Source of the DNA: Acanthosepion pharaonis
Taxonomy: Eukaryota; Mollusca; Cephalopoda; Sepiida; Sepiidae
Direction: 5' to 3'
Assembly (NCBI GenBank): GCA_903632075.3
Contig: CAHIKZ030005436.1
Location: 1,345,001-1,409,000 of the forward strand
Length of the DNA stretch: 64,000 nucleotides
Of the stretch, positions 1 through 13,048 are shown one piece after another. Position 1 is the first letter of the stretch; every line of letters begins with the position of its first letter. The position numbers and the translations under genes were made by a program. The notes below the pieces were generated by a model that saw only the letters and a list, made by a program, of their open reading frames with translations, did no database searches and had not been told where the DNA came from.

Positions 1-689
1 CATCAGATTTTCTGGATGGAGATCGTTTGTCCAATCCCACCAAATACACAGACTCACCTTTTTCCAATACAGACTGGCTTTTGGAGCAGTTAAAGCTAGC
101 ACATTTCATTTTATTTTTAACTAATGTTCACACAATACAAGGGCCAAGAGCCCAAGATAGAAAATTATTGAATTTCAAAGAGAATATTTAGATATTTGAT
201 TGATTGATTGGTATTCTACAGCTTATCAACACATTGCAGGTTATTTAAAGCCAGAATATATATATATATTTTTCCCCAAGATAAAAATGACCTAAAATGA
301 TTGTTAAATGAGTGGTATAAAATAAAAGATAACCCCAAACTTGAACAGGTTAACATTGTAGAGATCAAGAAAACATCCTCTTGAGAGTATGTTCCAGTAA
401 GTCGCTATTCCTGGGAGGAAGCAGTTTGAGTGAAACTTCCTTCTTACTAATAGAATACAAAGGAAATGGAGATAGATCATCACAGTGTACATGCCATGGT
501 GGGTCTTACCTGCAAAGGTTAAAACTGGTGGGACAAAAAATCTAGCATGTCAGATCATTTGTCATGGGAAAAGTTTATATAGATTCATCTGTGGGAGAAG
601 GGGTTTGTAAGTTGGAAAATAATTCATCACCCACAGGGACATATAGATATTTTTAAACTCTGTCAAGACTGAAGTGAAAACTGGGTAGT
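1..689. other. AT-rich sequence without recognisable gene
   Basis: No coding region, RNA gene or mobile-element signature was recognised. A short (AT)n run sits near 255-270. The one reading frame above 60 codons (304-492, minus) has no recognisable domain and ordinary AT-rich composition, so it is treated as chance. Confidence 0.6.
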
Positions 690-990
690 TAATGAAAAAA
701 AAAAAGATATTTATTAAGAATTTTGTCACATAAAGGTAATGTCATAATTAAATTCAATAAATAAATTGTTATTTTACAATTGATTTTTAAAATAAACAGA
801 AGAAATATAAGGGAACAAGATATTGATTTACTATTCCATTTCTATAGTTTGGTAGAACAGTGTTAACCATTTGAACCCTGCATTCCAGAACAATTTTAAC
901 TCTTCTGCCTGAGCTTTTGAGTCAAAATTTGCAAATAATTGGTTTACAATGTTTCATGGTAGATATAAAAATAGTTACAAGTATTTACCC

Positions 991-1140
991 ACTATTCAAC
1001 CAGCGTCTGGGCATTGTTCTTTTTCTCTACCAATGTCCAACTGGTGGCTGGGTATTAAATCATTTTTGTTTACCAATGTTTAACTGGTGGCTGGGCATTA
1101 AGTCATTTTTCTCTACCACCAGCAAATTGGTGGTCAGGAT
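991..1140 (+). repeat. minisatellite, about 42-bp unit, roughly 3.5 copies
   Basis: The units share CTGGTGGCTGGGYATTAA and a following TTTTTCTCTACCA. Repeat starts CTGGGCATT (1007), CTGGGTATT (1048) and CTGGGCATT (1091) give a 41-43-bp period. A 108-codon frame covering it (917-1243) is explained by the repeat and is not called as a gene. Confidence 0.8.
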
Positions 1141-1736
1141 TCAAAGTGTTAAACTGTCAAACTCACTAAAAATGCCATTATTAAGAATTTTGTTGCATAA
1201 AGTTAATATTCTCTATAACAATGAACATTATTATTATTGTTGAAACTTGACTAATGCATGGAATAATAATACAACACAAAATGTACTTAGAACAAAATGT
1301 ATTGAAACAAGAAAGTGTACACAATATTTACATATAGTCTTTTGTATATTCTTGGGCAGACTGTTCCTGGAGAATGTGTTGACTTAGTCGCAGTCGGGCA
1401 GAGTCTCTGGATTGAATCTCTTGATTCCTCCCCTTTCTTCCCGGTACCAACCATATTTATATGGTCGGTACTCCACTATGCAAATTAGGTGGATCTTACC
1501 ACAACAATTATACAATTTATTATGGAGCTACTATATTATATTTACTGAGACATTTGCAACCTACCATAAATGATAACGCACTCTTTATTACTGGAAAATG
1601 CTCTGGAAAAAGATGAACCATTTACTGTTTTTTTTTTTAAATTGCATCACATCAGTTTACAAATATTAAAATCACAATTTGATGATTTTTTTGTATAAAA
1701 AATTAATGATTTTAATACATAACCAATTCACTGCTT

Positions 1737-1753
1737 TTAACCCTAACCCTAAC
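1737..1753 (-). repeat. short interstitial telomere-like repeat
   Basis: TTAACCCTAACCCTAAC is about 2.5 copies of the metazoan telomere repeat (TTAGGG on the minus strand). It is too short to imply a former telomere and may be chance or a scar of telomerase-primed repair. Confidence 0.6.
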
Positions 1754-2689
1754 ATATTTCATACTTCCAGCAGTTGACAAATATCATACCACAGAACATG
1801 TATAGTAGATTTCATACTATGGTAGAAAATGGACAGTAGATATTATACCTTTATTTTTTATGAATATTTTTGTTCTAGCTTTTTAAAAAATAAAATATGA
1901 ATTTTAATTTTGCCTCCTTCATAAATAGACAAAACAAAATATGTAACTTTTTTTACACTATTTACATTTATAGATAAAATAAATGCTTAACTTCAGAATT
2001 CCATGAAGGTTACCCAGATTGATATACACCTGATAATGGTTGGGTGGTTGAACCACTGAAATGTTTTCATAACAACAAAAAAATGAAGATAATATTTTGA
2101 ATGCAAATAGTGTAATGAATGATTTACTCATCATTTCAGATAATCAGACAGATTATACATAGATTTTTGTGCTGAAAAATTAATGAAAAATGTAATTATT
2201 AAGAATTTTGCTACATAATGTCATAATTAAATTCAGTAAATTTTATTTGATATTTTACAAAATGTTCTTTAAAATAAACCTTGTAAATGTAAAAGAGAAG
2301 AAAATATAACCCTGCTTTCTCCTACATGTCTGCTGTTTAATGGAACAAATATGAACGAGGAAACTCACTTAAAAATGTCATTAAGAACTAATATTTTTCA
2401 TCAGAACAATGAAGATAATGATCATAAAATTTCTTTTTTTATATAATTTATCTTTCTACCTTTTTTTAAAAAGAAAAATATGATGCGTTTTGATTTTACT
2501 GCCCTTTGTGAATAGATAAAATATGTAACTTTTTGTACTGCAAAATTAATGAAAAATATCATTAAGAATATTATCACATAACATTAATAGCCATAATTAA
2601 ATTCAATGAATTTAACTTAATTTTTTACCACTGTTCTTAAAAATATGCTATTATTTTTTTATCTGGTAGAGTTATCTCAGACATTCATG

Positions 2690-2900
2690 AGTCTATTATG
2701 CCAAACATCAGTCTTCCATCAATGTCAGAAGTTCATTAGAATGGATTCTTGTGTCTCTACATAGAGAATCAATGTAAGTGGTTGATGGATGACCAACTGG
2801 TTTCACTCCATAGCTATGTTATCAGAGCAGGATATCATTTGTGAGTTCTTGTTTTGCTTGAGAGCAATGTCCTGCAAAGCACATTCTGTGTTCATGTAAG
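2690..2900 (-). pseudogene. LINE ORF2 C-terminal fragment (degenerate)
   Basis: The minus-strand translation gives a run similar in style to the end of many animal LINE reverse-transcriptase proteins. First comes a stretch with FAGHC and a following K-x-E-L-T-N-D-I-L (about 2830-2900). Then comes the linker VGHPSTTYIDSL, followed by RDT and, about ten residues later, LTLMED (about 2690-2812). In related LINEs this reads G-R-P/x-TYID-L-x-DTG...E-L-x-x-x-M-x-D-R-x-x-W. Stops interrupt the linker, so it is a dead fragment. The reverse-transcriptase core is not present nearby. It is assigned as non-LTR retrotransposon from motif order; the clade is not determined. Confidence 0.65.
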
Positions 2901-3298
2901 TTTGTAGAAATATCAGGGATGGTTCCACGGAGCTGTGATTTAGTTGGATGTTGTCTCCAAGAGATGTTAAGTATAACTCTCAACATCTGTTAAAAGTGAT
3001 AACATGTAATCTAGATGTCTTTAAAGTTGTAATAAGCTGAGTTGGTATGAATTTTGAATTCGTACTTATATCCCCATTTTATATTCCAAGAACTAGAATT
3101 TCCATATCTGAATCATAAATCCCAACACAATGGAGTTCTTGTATCAATACATTAGCCTCTAAAAGATGACAAAATTCTTACAAAACTTGGAGTTGTTCAA
3201 TAGGCATTGTGAGCATTAACAATTTTTTCAATTTTCTTTCATATTACTATAGATTAAACACTCCAGACAATGAATATAAAAAACAAATATGTATATTT

Positions 3299-3305
<7 letters not shown>
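2901..3305. other. AT-rich spacer
   Basis: Nothing recognisable lies between the LINE fragment and the TA-rich microsatellite. It may hold more of the same decayed LINE, but no motif supports this. Confidence 0.5.
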
Positions 3306-3900
<595 letters not shown>

Positions 3901-6900
3901 TTGTCTGTGTTAGAATACATTTTATTTAACTACTAAAATTTACTGAATCAGGGAAATGAAATAGCTATTTTTTTCCGTCATTGTCAAAAATTTTCATTAA
4001 ATAATATTTAAAAATAAAATTAAAAAATGTGATCTGGTAATATGCATACTTATATTTTATATGAAAAAATAATTTTACATAATCTATGTAATTCTTTTAC
4101 ATTTACTTGTTTTTAAAAAAGAAATATAGTCTATTTAGTACTTAAGAGTAAAAATGTTTTAAAATTTTAGTTAAATAAAACGTATTCTAACACAAGCAAA
4201 CCTAAAAAGTATTTTCAAGTATACAAGTAAGAAAAAAATGCTGAAAAACTTTTTGGTGTTAATAAAAAAACTGCATGCATTTAACGGATGTCAGAATTTG
4301 TTGGAAAATACACCCCTACCCTCCCTAAACTAAACCTCTTTTTCGAATGTAATTCATAATTGATACAACACTAGTTAATAAAAATGAAGATGTCACCACC
4401 CCTGTCTGAATGATTGAATTTCTCTGCATCCTTGGAAACAGTAAATTATGAATTTATTTGTGCATTTAAAACTCAGTAAATTTAAAAATGAGTTATTCCA
4501 ATATTCGGTTGAAGATGAAATGGAATTAATGCTTTTAATTTAATTATATAATTAAATTTAAAGTTTTTTAGCTTCCATTTTTGAAACATGGTTATTTCTG
4601 TGTAGCAAAAAAAAAACATTTTCAATCAGCTAATTTATAATTATATATATATATATATTATATATATAGAATATTCATTGCAAATTGATTCCCATAGGAA
4701 ATCCAAAATGCTCATACCATTTGAATTTTTTGAAGTATCATAAATTGGTGTGTATTATCGATAATATCTGAAAAATGCACTCCAGTTTTCAATTTTCTTA
4801 CATTTACTAAATCACGTGGAATGAACATATTGTTTTGACTTCCCAAGGGGATCAATTTGCATAGCAAACTGGACTTATTTTATAAAATTTAATTTTTTTT
4901 ATGTTTGTATTCTACAGAAATATGAAAAATAATTTGATTGTGTCACAATGCCTATTGTAAAATTACATCTAAACATTCAAATTTTTGATTCTGAATCAAG
5001 TTCCTAATTCTAAATCATTCAAAACTTAAAATCTGAGTTTCATGCAATTTTCAGAATCAAACTGAATTTTTTTTTCAAAATAATAGTTTAGTTAATATGT
5101 TTTTTGTAAATTTTAGTATCCCAAAATCTTTCTGAAAATGGCGAAAAGTGCCATGGTAAAAAAAACAAAATAATATTTGTGTATTTTGTCTTCCCCAAGA
5201 GCAGAATTAGCAGGAAAGGTGGCTAAAGGCAATATCTGCAGGCACCACTATCAACAAACCAAAACATTGTTATTTGTGAAGGGCATTTTCCATTTGGCTA
5301 TGAAAAAGTTGTTATAGGATGTAAAGTATGTCCCAAAAATTCACCATTAGTAATTTGTTCATTTGTAATCAAGTGCAATCAAACTTGTCATCAGCCAAAA
5401 CCAAGAAATACTAATAAAAATTTTACTTTTTTACAAAATGATAAATTGGCACAATTTTTAGAAAAAGACAAAATTATCAGTTTTGAAAATTAGTGTCACA
5501 ATAATGATAAACAGGATTTTTTGTCTGCCTTGACATGCAATAAATCAAACAATTAGCTGTTCATCCAGCCTGTTGATTTTTTCACATAAAGTATTTCAAT
5601 TTTAATTAAAATTATTGAAAACTTGAGGTTTGAATGACATCATGTTGGTATATATATATTTTTTTTTCTCTTTCAAAAAATAAACGAATATTAATGTTTC
5701 AACACTAGTCACAGATTAATGAAGCAATTAATAACTTAACAACTGATATTAAAAAGAAATGAACATATCATTGGGTCAACACTTTATGATTATATTATTA
5801 TCAGAACATTTGATTACTTTATTATATCTTGATCATTATATGTCTGGACGATTTTAAGCTACAAAGCATAAGAACACTATCATCTTTGACATTGATGCCT
5901 ATAATTTTCTAAGTGATGTCTATAATAAAATCTCTTAAAATCAGAAAACATGTATTTATTTAGTTGATGAAATTTATAACAAAATTACTCTACAGTATCA
6001 TAGAGGATATTTATTTGGTTTTGCTCTATTTCTGAGGGATAAGCAAAAACAAAATTGGGCATAATGGTAAAATGTTAAATGGTGGTTCCAATTTTTTGCT
6101 TAAAATGATCTGTTGCCAAATTAGCAATTTTTTTATATATGAAAGTATCCTTTATTCAAAATTTTTCAGGTGCTGACATTACTTGCCACAAATAGAAAAT
6201 TTCAGAATCAACCTCATCTGCACTGGGTTTCCCAACCCAGTTATTTAGTTTACATTGGTGCCAGTTGTTTGTTAGCAAACATCACAGCAACACCTTCGTT
6301 CATAGATCCAGGTGTTTCATGCTTAGTAAAGATATTATTCAAAATGTCACAAAGGCCTACATTTATGTATTTTTTTGACAGTGATGATCATATATTTTTG
6401 TACATGTACAGAAAGTACAAAAAAATTATTTTTACATGAAATCTTAATTTCATAAATTATTCCATGTGAGCATTACATTAGTGTCATTTACCTGCGTCTA
6501 TATGTAGAGAAAATTTATTAAATTTTATATAAAACTACTTTCAGAATATATACATATAAGCAGTGTTTTAAAAATATAAAGTGATATCATGTTTATGCTT
6601 GTTTTCCATTCCTAAACTGTCCTATTTTATAGATATTATATACAAATTAATTATCCTATATTCTAAAATCTGAAAACCAATGCTCTTCAGATTCCAAGAA
6701 TTCCAGATAAAAGATTTTCAACTTGTATTTTGAATGGAATCAGCTAAGTAGAATGGTCAACAAATTTCAAATGTATGTACTAACAACAGGACAAATCAAT
6801 CTTTTCTTTTAAACATTTGACACCACTCATAATAAGAGTTGGGTAACTAAACATGGCTCCTATTTGCTTTTCTTGTTATTCAAAATAATTGGATTACCGA

Positions 6901-6950
6901 AGTTTCTTTTCAGTGAATGTTTTATTTGAAGGCAAAAAAGTGAGAGCAAA
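3901..6950. other. AT-rich sequence without recognisable gene
   Basis: Long AT-rich interval with a small (TA)n patch at 4643-4670. Scattered A and T runs occur. The 89-codon frame at 6170-6439 (plus) has no recognisable domain. I see no splice-bounded coding exon, RNA gene or complete mobile element. Confidence 0.5.
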
Positions 6951-7169
6951 ATGGTAAATTGTAAAATAAAATGCCTTTTAAGTAAAAAAAAAAAAAATCA
7001 ATTTGTCAAAACTGATGTAGTTGTTTACCCTAAACCTGTTGAGTTAGAAAAATGTTCAATTTGTTTAAAAGTGATTAGTTATGAAACTATAGCTGCACTT
7101 AAAATTCACCCATTATTAAATAGAGTTGACACTGTAGAAACAGTTCATTTCATAGAAAATGTGCTTTAA
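6951..7169 (+). other. unrecognised 72-codon reading frame, possible relic
   Basis: The frame begins with a lysine-rich segment encoded partly by an A-run. It then has a C-x2-C pair (EKCSICLKVISYE) followed by a short IHPLL, loosely reminiscent of BED or other zinc-binding motifs of transposon-derived proteins. No histidine-containing second half is clear. Downstream (7380-7560) are other short peptide-like stretches in changing frames. It could be the remains of a transposase or retrocopy, or pure chance. No function is assigned. Confidence 0.2.
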
Positions 7170-8309
7170 TTTTGAAAAATTATTAAATGTTACATCACAT
7201 TTAGATTATGAACATGCAATGTTTTCTTTGTATTTTTTTGAAAAATGGCAAAAAAGAAAGTCAGCAATGCAAGGAAAGGAAAAAAAAAAAAAACAAGAGT
7301 TAAATCATTTACAAGGGACACTAGTTTAGCCATTGAACAGACATTCAATTGCTTATGTTTATAGATATTTGCTAAGCAGTGGATTTAAATTTGTTATGCC
7401 TGGTGAATTTAATGGCGGTGCAAATTCTTTTAGCTATGGCCTGAAACAGTTAACATAACTGTTAATATTCTTTCTTTTATGAACTTTTTGGGAAATAGAA
7501 ACAGTTTTCTTTACAGGATGTATTGTTCCTGAAGATTTGTTGCCTAGACAGTGCCTCTTACCCATTGCACTAAAAGTGTAGCTTCAATTGTTTAAGCCTT
7601 GATGCCTGCAACAACATGACAATGGAAGTGGGCTATTTCGCAACAGTCTCTATGCACATGCTTACAGGTTCCCAGATTTAGAAATATGCATGTACCTAAT
7701 CTCCTTTTCATGTGATGTTCAGCAAATACCATTTGTTTCTTTATGGAGTGTACAGCTGAAGAAAGCTCTTAAATAAATCGGCTTAAAGCTTGTGGTAATA
7801 ACAAAAGAAAATTGTGAGTTTTTCAATACTTTTGAGAAAACCATTATCAAATTGTCGATTGGATGATTGAACTGAGTTTTTCTGCTGCATTTGTTGTTAC
7901 CAAAAATATTTTTAATCAAACCATTATTATACACCTGAACAAGGCCCTACAATGTATGACGAAAGAACACAGACCAAATATCTCCTAAATTTTCCAAACA
8001 AAACTAAGCAGTTTGTAAATGATGACATCTCTAAATAGACATGTGAGAATTTTTTAATGATATACAAAATAGATGCCCAAACCTGAAAGATGGCTTCATA
8101 GGAATTTATCATAAAAAAATTAATTATTTACTGGAAAAAGTCTTTATTTTCCAGTTTTATACCAGAAATAAATATTTATGACAGACACCTGAAGAGTAAT
8201 GACACTGAAAGAAGAATATGTTTGTTGCTTTGGTAGTTGTTCTGTAACAACTTACTAAGAATCTGTCTATATTTCTGAGATAAGGTATTATGTACACTAT
8301 TATTTACAT
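7170..8309. other. AT-rich sequence, no supported gene
   Basis: Short minus-strand frames at 7719-7934 and 7927-8112 have no recognisable motif and no start context or splice signals that set them apart from background. Confidence 0.45.
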
Positions 8310-8310
8310 T

Positions 8311-8600
8311 ATTGTTCTCATCTTTGTCACCATATTTATTACAAAGACACAGAGCACAGTGACAGTACCCAAAGAGTGTGAGTTCAATACCCTATTAAGG
8401 CAGTGGAGAACTTGGAGAGGGGAATTAACAGGAGATAACTGATAATTGACATCTATTACGCATGGCATGTGGAACTAGAACAGTCTAACCCAGTGAGAGA
8501 AATAAATGGTTCAGTTCGACATTCCAACCACCTGAAGAAGGCCAGAGTGTACAATTGCCAAAGCATCATAATAAATATGGTGACAAAGATGAGGACAATA
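8311..8600. mobile_element. MITE-like element with 30-bp terminal inverted repeats
   Basis: The left end (8311-8340) and right end (8570-8599) are inverted copies of a 30-bp sequence containing CTCATCTTTGTCACC, with one mismatch. The ends read TTGTTCTC...GAGGACAA flanked by TA on each side, compatible with a TA target duplication as in Tc1/mariner-type MITEs. The interior (about 230 bp) has no coding capacity. It contains a GAGTTCAATACCC stretch resembling a tRNA B box, so a SINE-derived interior is possible. Total length is about 290 bp. Confidence 0.7.
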
Positions 8601-11029
8601 GCCCTGAATAATGTTAATAGCGAACTCACTAAGAGTTTTTGAAATTTATTTCTATGTGCTATTTCCCTTCACGAACAGCTGTTTCCATGCAGTCACCACA
8701 ACTCATACTCAACATTGTTCAACTTTGAAGGAAAATAATGTTTTCAACATTATTCAACCATTACTGTGCAATCTTCCCCAATATAGTGAATTTTAAATAA
8801 TACACACATAAATATATTATTTGAAAACCTTAAAAAAAAAAAAATTATCGACAATCCTTACCATGTGTGTTTATTTATTTGCCCAGACATGGTGGTAATA
8901 AAATAAAACAATTCAAAATTAAGTGAGTAACAAGGAAAAACTGACTTAATATTTATGATTTGATGAAAGAACTTTATTTGAACAATTCACACAACAATAA
9001 TCTAAGTACAAAAATATTAAAAAAAACAAAAACAATGCATATTTTTACTAAATAAAAATAAGTCAGTTGCATAAATTTATTAGTGTATTAAAGATGATCA
9101 AACTTTAATAAATTATTTGCCATTTAATGGGGTTTATTTTAGATGTACTTATGTAATACAGCTCCTTCAAAATAAGATAATTTGCAGAATAAAAAATTTA
9201 AAATAAAAAATTTGAGTAAAAAAAATGCTAATTAAAAAAAAAATGGTTAAAAATTAGAGAGGACTTTTGTAACTAAATATTTTCTAATAAACACAAACTT
9301 TTTCATTTTTTTTTAAATACTTATAGATAAAAAGTTTACTCTAATTTTACTATGAAAATCTGCTAAATGATAAAATCTATTTCTGATACTATATAATTCA
9401 AGTGACAAAGCCTATGCTTAATTTTATTATTAAAAATTTCCAATTTTCAAATAGGGTCCAAAAGTTTTATTTAAACTGCCTAAATTTCATGTTTTATCAA
9501 TTTTTTGAACCATTTTCAAGATCTCAGTTTTGCCAGTATGGTTGACAAAATCTATGTGTTTTTCTGGGGTGGGAGATGGTATTTCTTTTAAAGTGCTGGA
9601 ATTAGAATCATTCAAAAGTGACACAATGTGTAATAGTTAAAAAGAAAAGCATATATCAAATTTTTATGCACAATAATTTTCCTCATTTCAAGATACCATC
9701 ACCTTTAAAGAAAAATATTTAATATAGGTCATTTGTTTTGTATAACAATGGCTTCTAGAATTTTGAGTTTTTCTTTTCAGTGCATGGTGCATAGTAATTT
9801 AGAATACTAATATTAATAATAGCCTTATGCTATTAGTTTTACTTTGGTTTTTTACATTGATAACCTGTCTGCACAAATTACACCAAGTTTCAGCAAGTGA
9901 CAAGCCAACCTTCAAGAGATTGCATATGCCAATATAAGAATTTAATGCTGTTTTCTAAATATTGGTATTGGATACAATCTCCAAATGTGTACAAGAATTC
10001 ATGAATTAGATTTTTAAATAGAAGATTTTTGAGGCACAAAGTTATTGTTAATAATTAGTTTCTATGTTTTAAACATTTATAGTAAATAAATAGATAAGGT
10101 AAGCAAAAGCTCTGCCACCAAATAAACATTCATCAGATTAGGACTGAGAATTTATGCATCATCTTGGAGTCATATTTTCAATACATCTAACGCAGGGACC
10201 CCAATATTAACCTAAGATATTATAAAACAATTTCTGGGGGAATGATTTTAGATTGTTATCTGCTTTGCTATTCAAACCAGAAAACTCATTTTGTTTGTTA
10301 TATTCACAATATTTTGATGGATGTACTCAGTAACCTTCGTGGAATTTCAAACCGAACCATTTATTCTATCCTGGTTAGTAAAATGTTCTCATTCTGGTTC
10401 AGTAGAAGATGCAGACAAGTGACAAAAAGACTGTTGAACTTTAAATGATATGAGTTATCTCACCTAAGTATGGAAAATAGAATGAGAACAATCTGTCCCC
10501 ATGTATCAAATAAAGAGCTTGGCTCAAAATTCTGAAAAGTTGACTGGGTATGAAAACCAACACTTGATGAAGGCTGGAAGGAAGGTACAACAGCCAAAAA
10601 CATTTTGAGATTAAGAAACAAGATGAGCATATTGATTCTAAGAGCAAAGCATCTAACACAAAACATTTTCTATTACAATGTGGGAATGTTAAGATGATAA
10701 TACAGCTTATTCATATATTTCTCCTATTTAGAAATTCCTACTTGATATTCATAAATACATTCATCAGAATCAAAAAATGTATTTCACTTGAATTAATTAG
10801 CTAAGTGAAAATGCCAAGATGTTAAGTTATTGTCAAAAGAAGCTGTTTTACAATATCCTATCTGAAATGCTTTTCATTATCAACCTAAAATAATTGCATA
10901 TGCATTTCAAGGTGGATGAAAAAAGAAAGGTATGTGAATCTTTAACTCTTTTCAGAGGGTTAAGATAATTTTTTGTAATCACCAGAACTTCCTTGATTAT
11001 CTGAATACTCTAGAGCAGAGTTTGAAAAA
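8601..11029. other. AT-rich sequence, one possible repeat scar
   Basis: No gene is supported. At about 10560-10660 the phrase TGATGAAGGCTGGAAGG, followed by an AACAGCC-type block, resembles the conserved tail seen in some invertebrate retroelement-associated repeats. A cousin of it occurs inside the MITE-like element (CACCTGAAGAAGGCC, about 8530). The similarity is short and the class is uncertain. Three frames of 60-75 codons here look like chance. Confidence 0.4.
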
Positions 11030-11081
11030 AATAAGTTTGGATAATTCAAATTTCTGGATAATTGAATGATCCAAACTTATT
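11030..11081. repeat. short hairpin-forming inverted repeat
   Basis: AATAAGTTTGGAT (11030-11042) pairs perfectly with ATCCAAACTTATT (11069-11081). An additional inner pairing ATTCAA/TTGAAT gives a stem of about 19 bp with a small bulge and loop. It could be a transposon scar or a small structured RNA; nothing decides. Confidence 0.5.
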
Positions 11082-11385
11082 TCTGAATGCTTAAATTTTT
11101 GAAAAAGGAATCAAGAAATAAGTCATTTTATATAATCAAATAACATTTTCAAATTCTTTGCCAATTTTTGTCAGTTTCCAGCTGGAAATGAGTTCAGTTT
11201 AGATAACTGTACAATGTTTGGATGATTTCACTTTTTCTTTTCATTCCAGATAGTAATTTTCTAGAAAATTAAGGTACAGATGACCAAGGAAGATGCATTG
11301 CAATGCATTCAATCATGTCTGTTTTTTCAACTGTTGTTCTTTGACATTAAACTCATTTTAACAACACCTCGGGTAAACTGATAGT

Positions 11386-11416
<31 letters not shown>

Positions 11417-11730
11417 ACTTTTCTGGACAGGAGTGAGACATTTAAAAAAAACTGTGGAAAAAGCTATGAGAAGACTATGTAATTATTTTAATATTTGCTT
11501 AAACCGAAGTAAACTTAAGACTTATGCACAACCAGAATTATTCAGAGGTAACAGAGTCAATCAACAATCAACTAACAGATTGTATAAAGATAGAAATTCT
11601 TTTGGGTGAAACTGGTCTGACTTAAAAAATTCCTTTAATAAAAGTTAAGGGCATCAAGTGAATTAGGGATTGTCATGGAATGAAGAGAGGGTTCCTGGGA
11701 AAATAAGAAGTGTGAGGCCTAGTGAAGACT

Positions 11731-12405
11731 AGCAGTAGAACCCGGCATTGCCCAGGGATGTAACAGTAAGAGATAGATCAAGTATCGACCATCATAAAGA
11801 CTGAAAAATAAAATTGACAAAGATTATTGTTTAAGGTTGATGAACATGCAGGTCTTAATTAGTTTTTTTTTGTTTTTGTTTTTTTACGAATTGGTCAAAC
11901 CCAAACTCAAACAAAAACATTGTTTTCAATTGTTATGAGCCTACCGATTGAATAGAATTTTATTATAAACAATTGTCTTGTAAATGGAATTTTTAAAGCA
12001 TTCTGAATGTAAAAATAAAGAAAAAAGTGTTCAAGACAATAAGAAACACTACCTGCCAAAAAAATGTGAAGTTTTGTTGAAATTGGTTGAAAAATGTAGA
12101 AAATCCAATCCCATATATAAACGAACAGACACACACTCACAAACATGGGTTTTATAACTCGATATGAGTTGTCCCCCTTTCATTCTCGACAGTGATGCCT
12201 ATTAATTGTGTTTTCAAATTGATTTTGTGCAAAAACAATTGTTTTTCTAATTTTGGTGCTGTCAGAACCACAAGGTAATTTTACGTAGTCCTGTAAAGGT
12301 TTGTTGAAATCGGTTGAAAAATGTAGGAAATCCGATCCAATATATAAAGAAACAGACAGACAGACAGACAGACACACACAACCTGGGTTTTATAAGTATG
12401 ATGTC
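11731..12405 (+). mobile_element. dispersed non-LTR-type repeat with two tail copies
   Basis: The head AGCAGTAGAACCCGGCATT, followed by GCCCAGGG, is of a type I associate with abundant invertebrate repeats (a C-C-C-G-G-C-x-T-T-G-C-C-C block). The 3' part contains two related tails: 12050-12160 and 12290-12405. Each has GTTGAAAT(T/C)GGTTGAAAA, then AATCC(A/G)ATCC, a short (GACA)n or CACACA run and GGGTTTTATAA. The second tail has five GACA units. This fits a non-autonomous element with a nested or duplicated 3' end. No coding region is seen. Confidence 0.5.
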
Positions 12406-13013
12406 ATAACAACACAATAAAATGGACACTATCTTGAATCCTTAAACTGAGCTACAGAGAACCATAAACTCTGGAATGAATAATGTGACTGAACATTCTG
12501 TTATAGGTGGAGAAAGAGAGAGGGTACTATGATGATGAATAGAGGCATATTATGTCAGTTTAAAAACAGCCCTCATTAAAATAACATGATAGTGAAACAA
12601 GAATTAATACTGAATAAATGATAAAACTTGCTTGGAAGATTGAAGATGTGTTTGGTGTTTGAGATAATTCTTTGAACAAAGATTGGCAATTTACAAATGG
12701 ATAAACTCATTAGCAAGAAAAACGAGACATAGTTGTCAATCAAGGCATCATCAATATCAATTTGTGATTGAGGTGATAAATAAAAGATGCTGTTCAGAAC
12801 TTAACTGAAGACAATCAACAATCAGCAAAAGAAATAATGACTGACTGTAGATATCTCAAGTGATTAAGACTAAAGAATTCTTTTGAAGACTTATTTCTCA
12901 TTTTTAGGTACCAAAAATCTTTCACCCAGATCAACAACAGACATTTTAATGCAAATTTGAAATGAATATTTTTTAAATAAGTCAGTTCTAACTAAAAAGT
13001 AAACTAGGCTACT

Positions 13014-13048
<35 letters not shown>

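Larger units (their letters stand above)
690..2640 (+). repeat. local dispersed repeat family, four copies of about 100 bp
   Basis: A motif of the form 'ttattaagaattttg...cataa...gtcataattaaattca...' occurs near 705-790, 1178-1215 (partial), 2185-2285 and 2553-2640. Copies share the order: AATGAAAAA-type start, TTAAGAATTTTG core, a CATAATTAAATTCA block and a TTTTACAA/AAAATAAAC end. They are diverged and separated by unrelated AT-rich DNA. The element class is unknown; no inverted ends or tRNA-like boxes were seen. Confidence 0.55.

Noticed and set aside
1737..1753. Former telomere or chromosome fusion point
   Set aside because: Only 2.5 repeats in otherwise ordinary AT-rich DNA.
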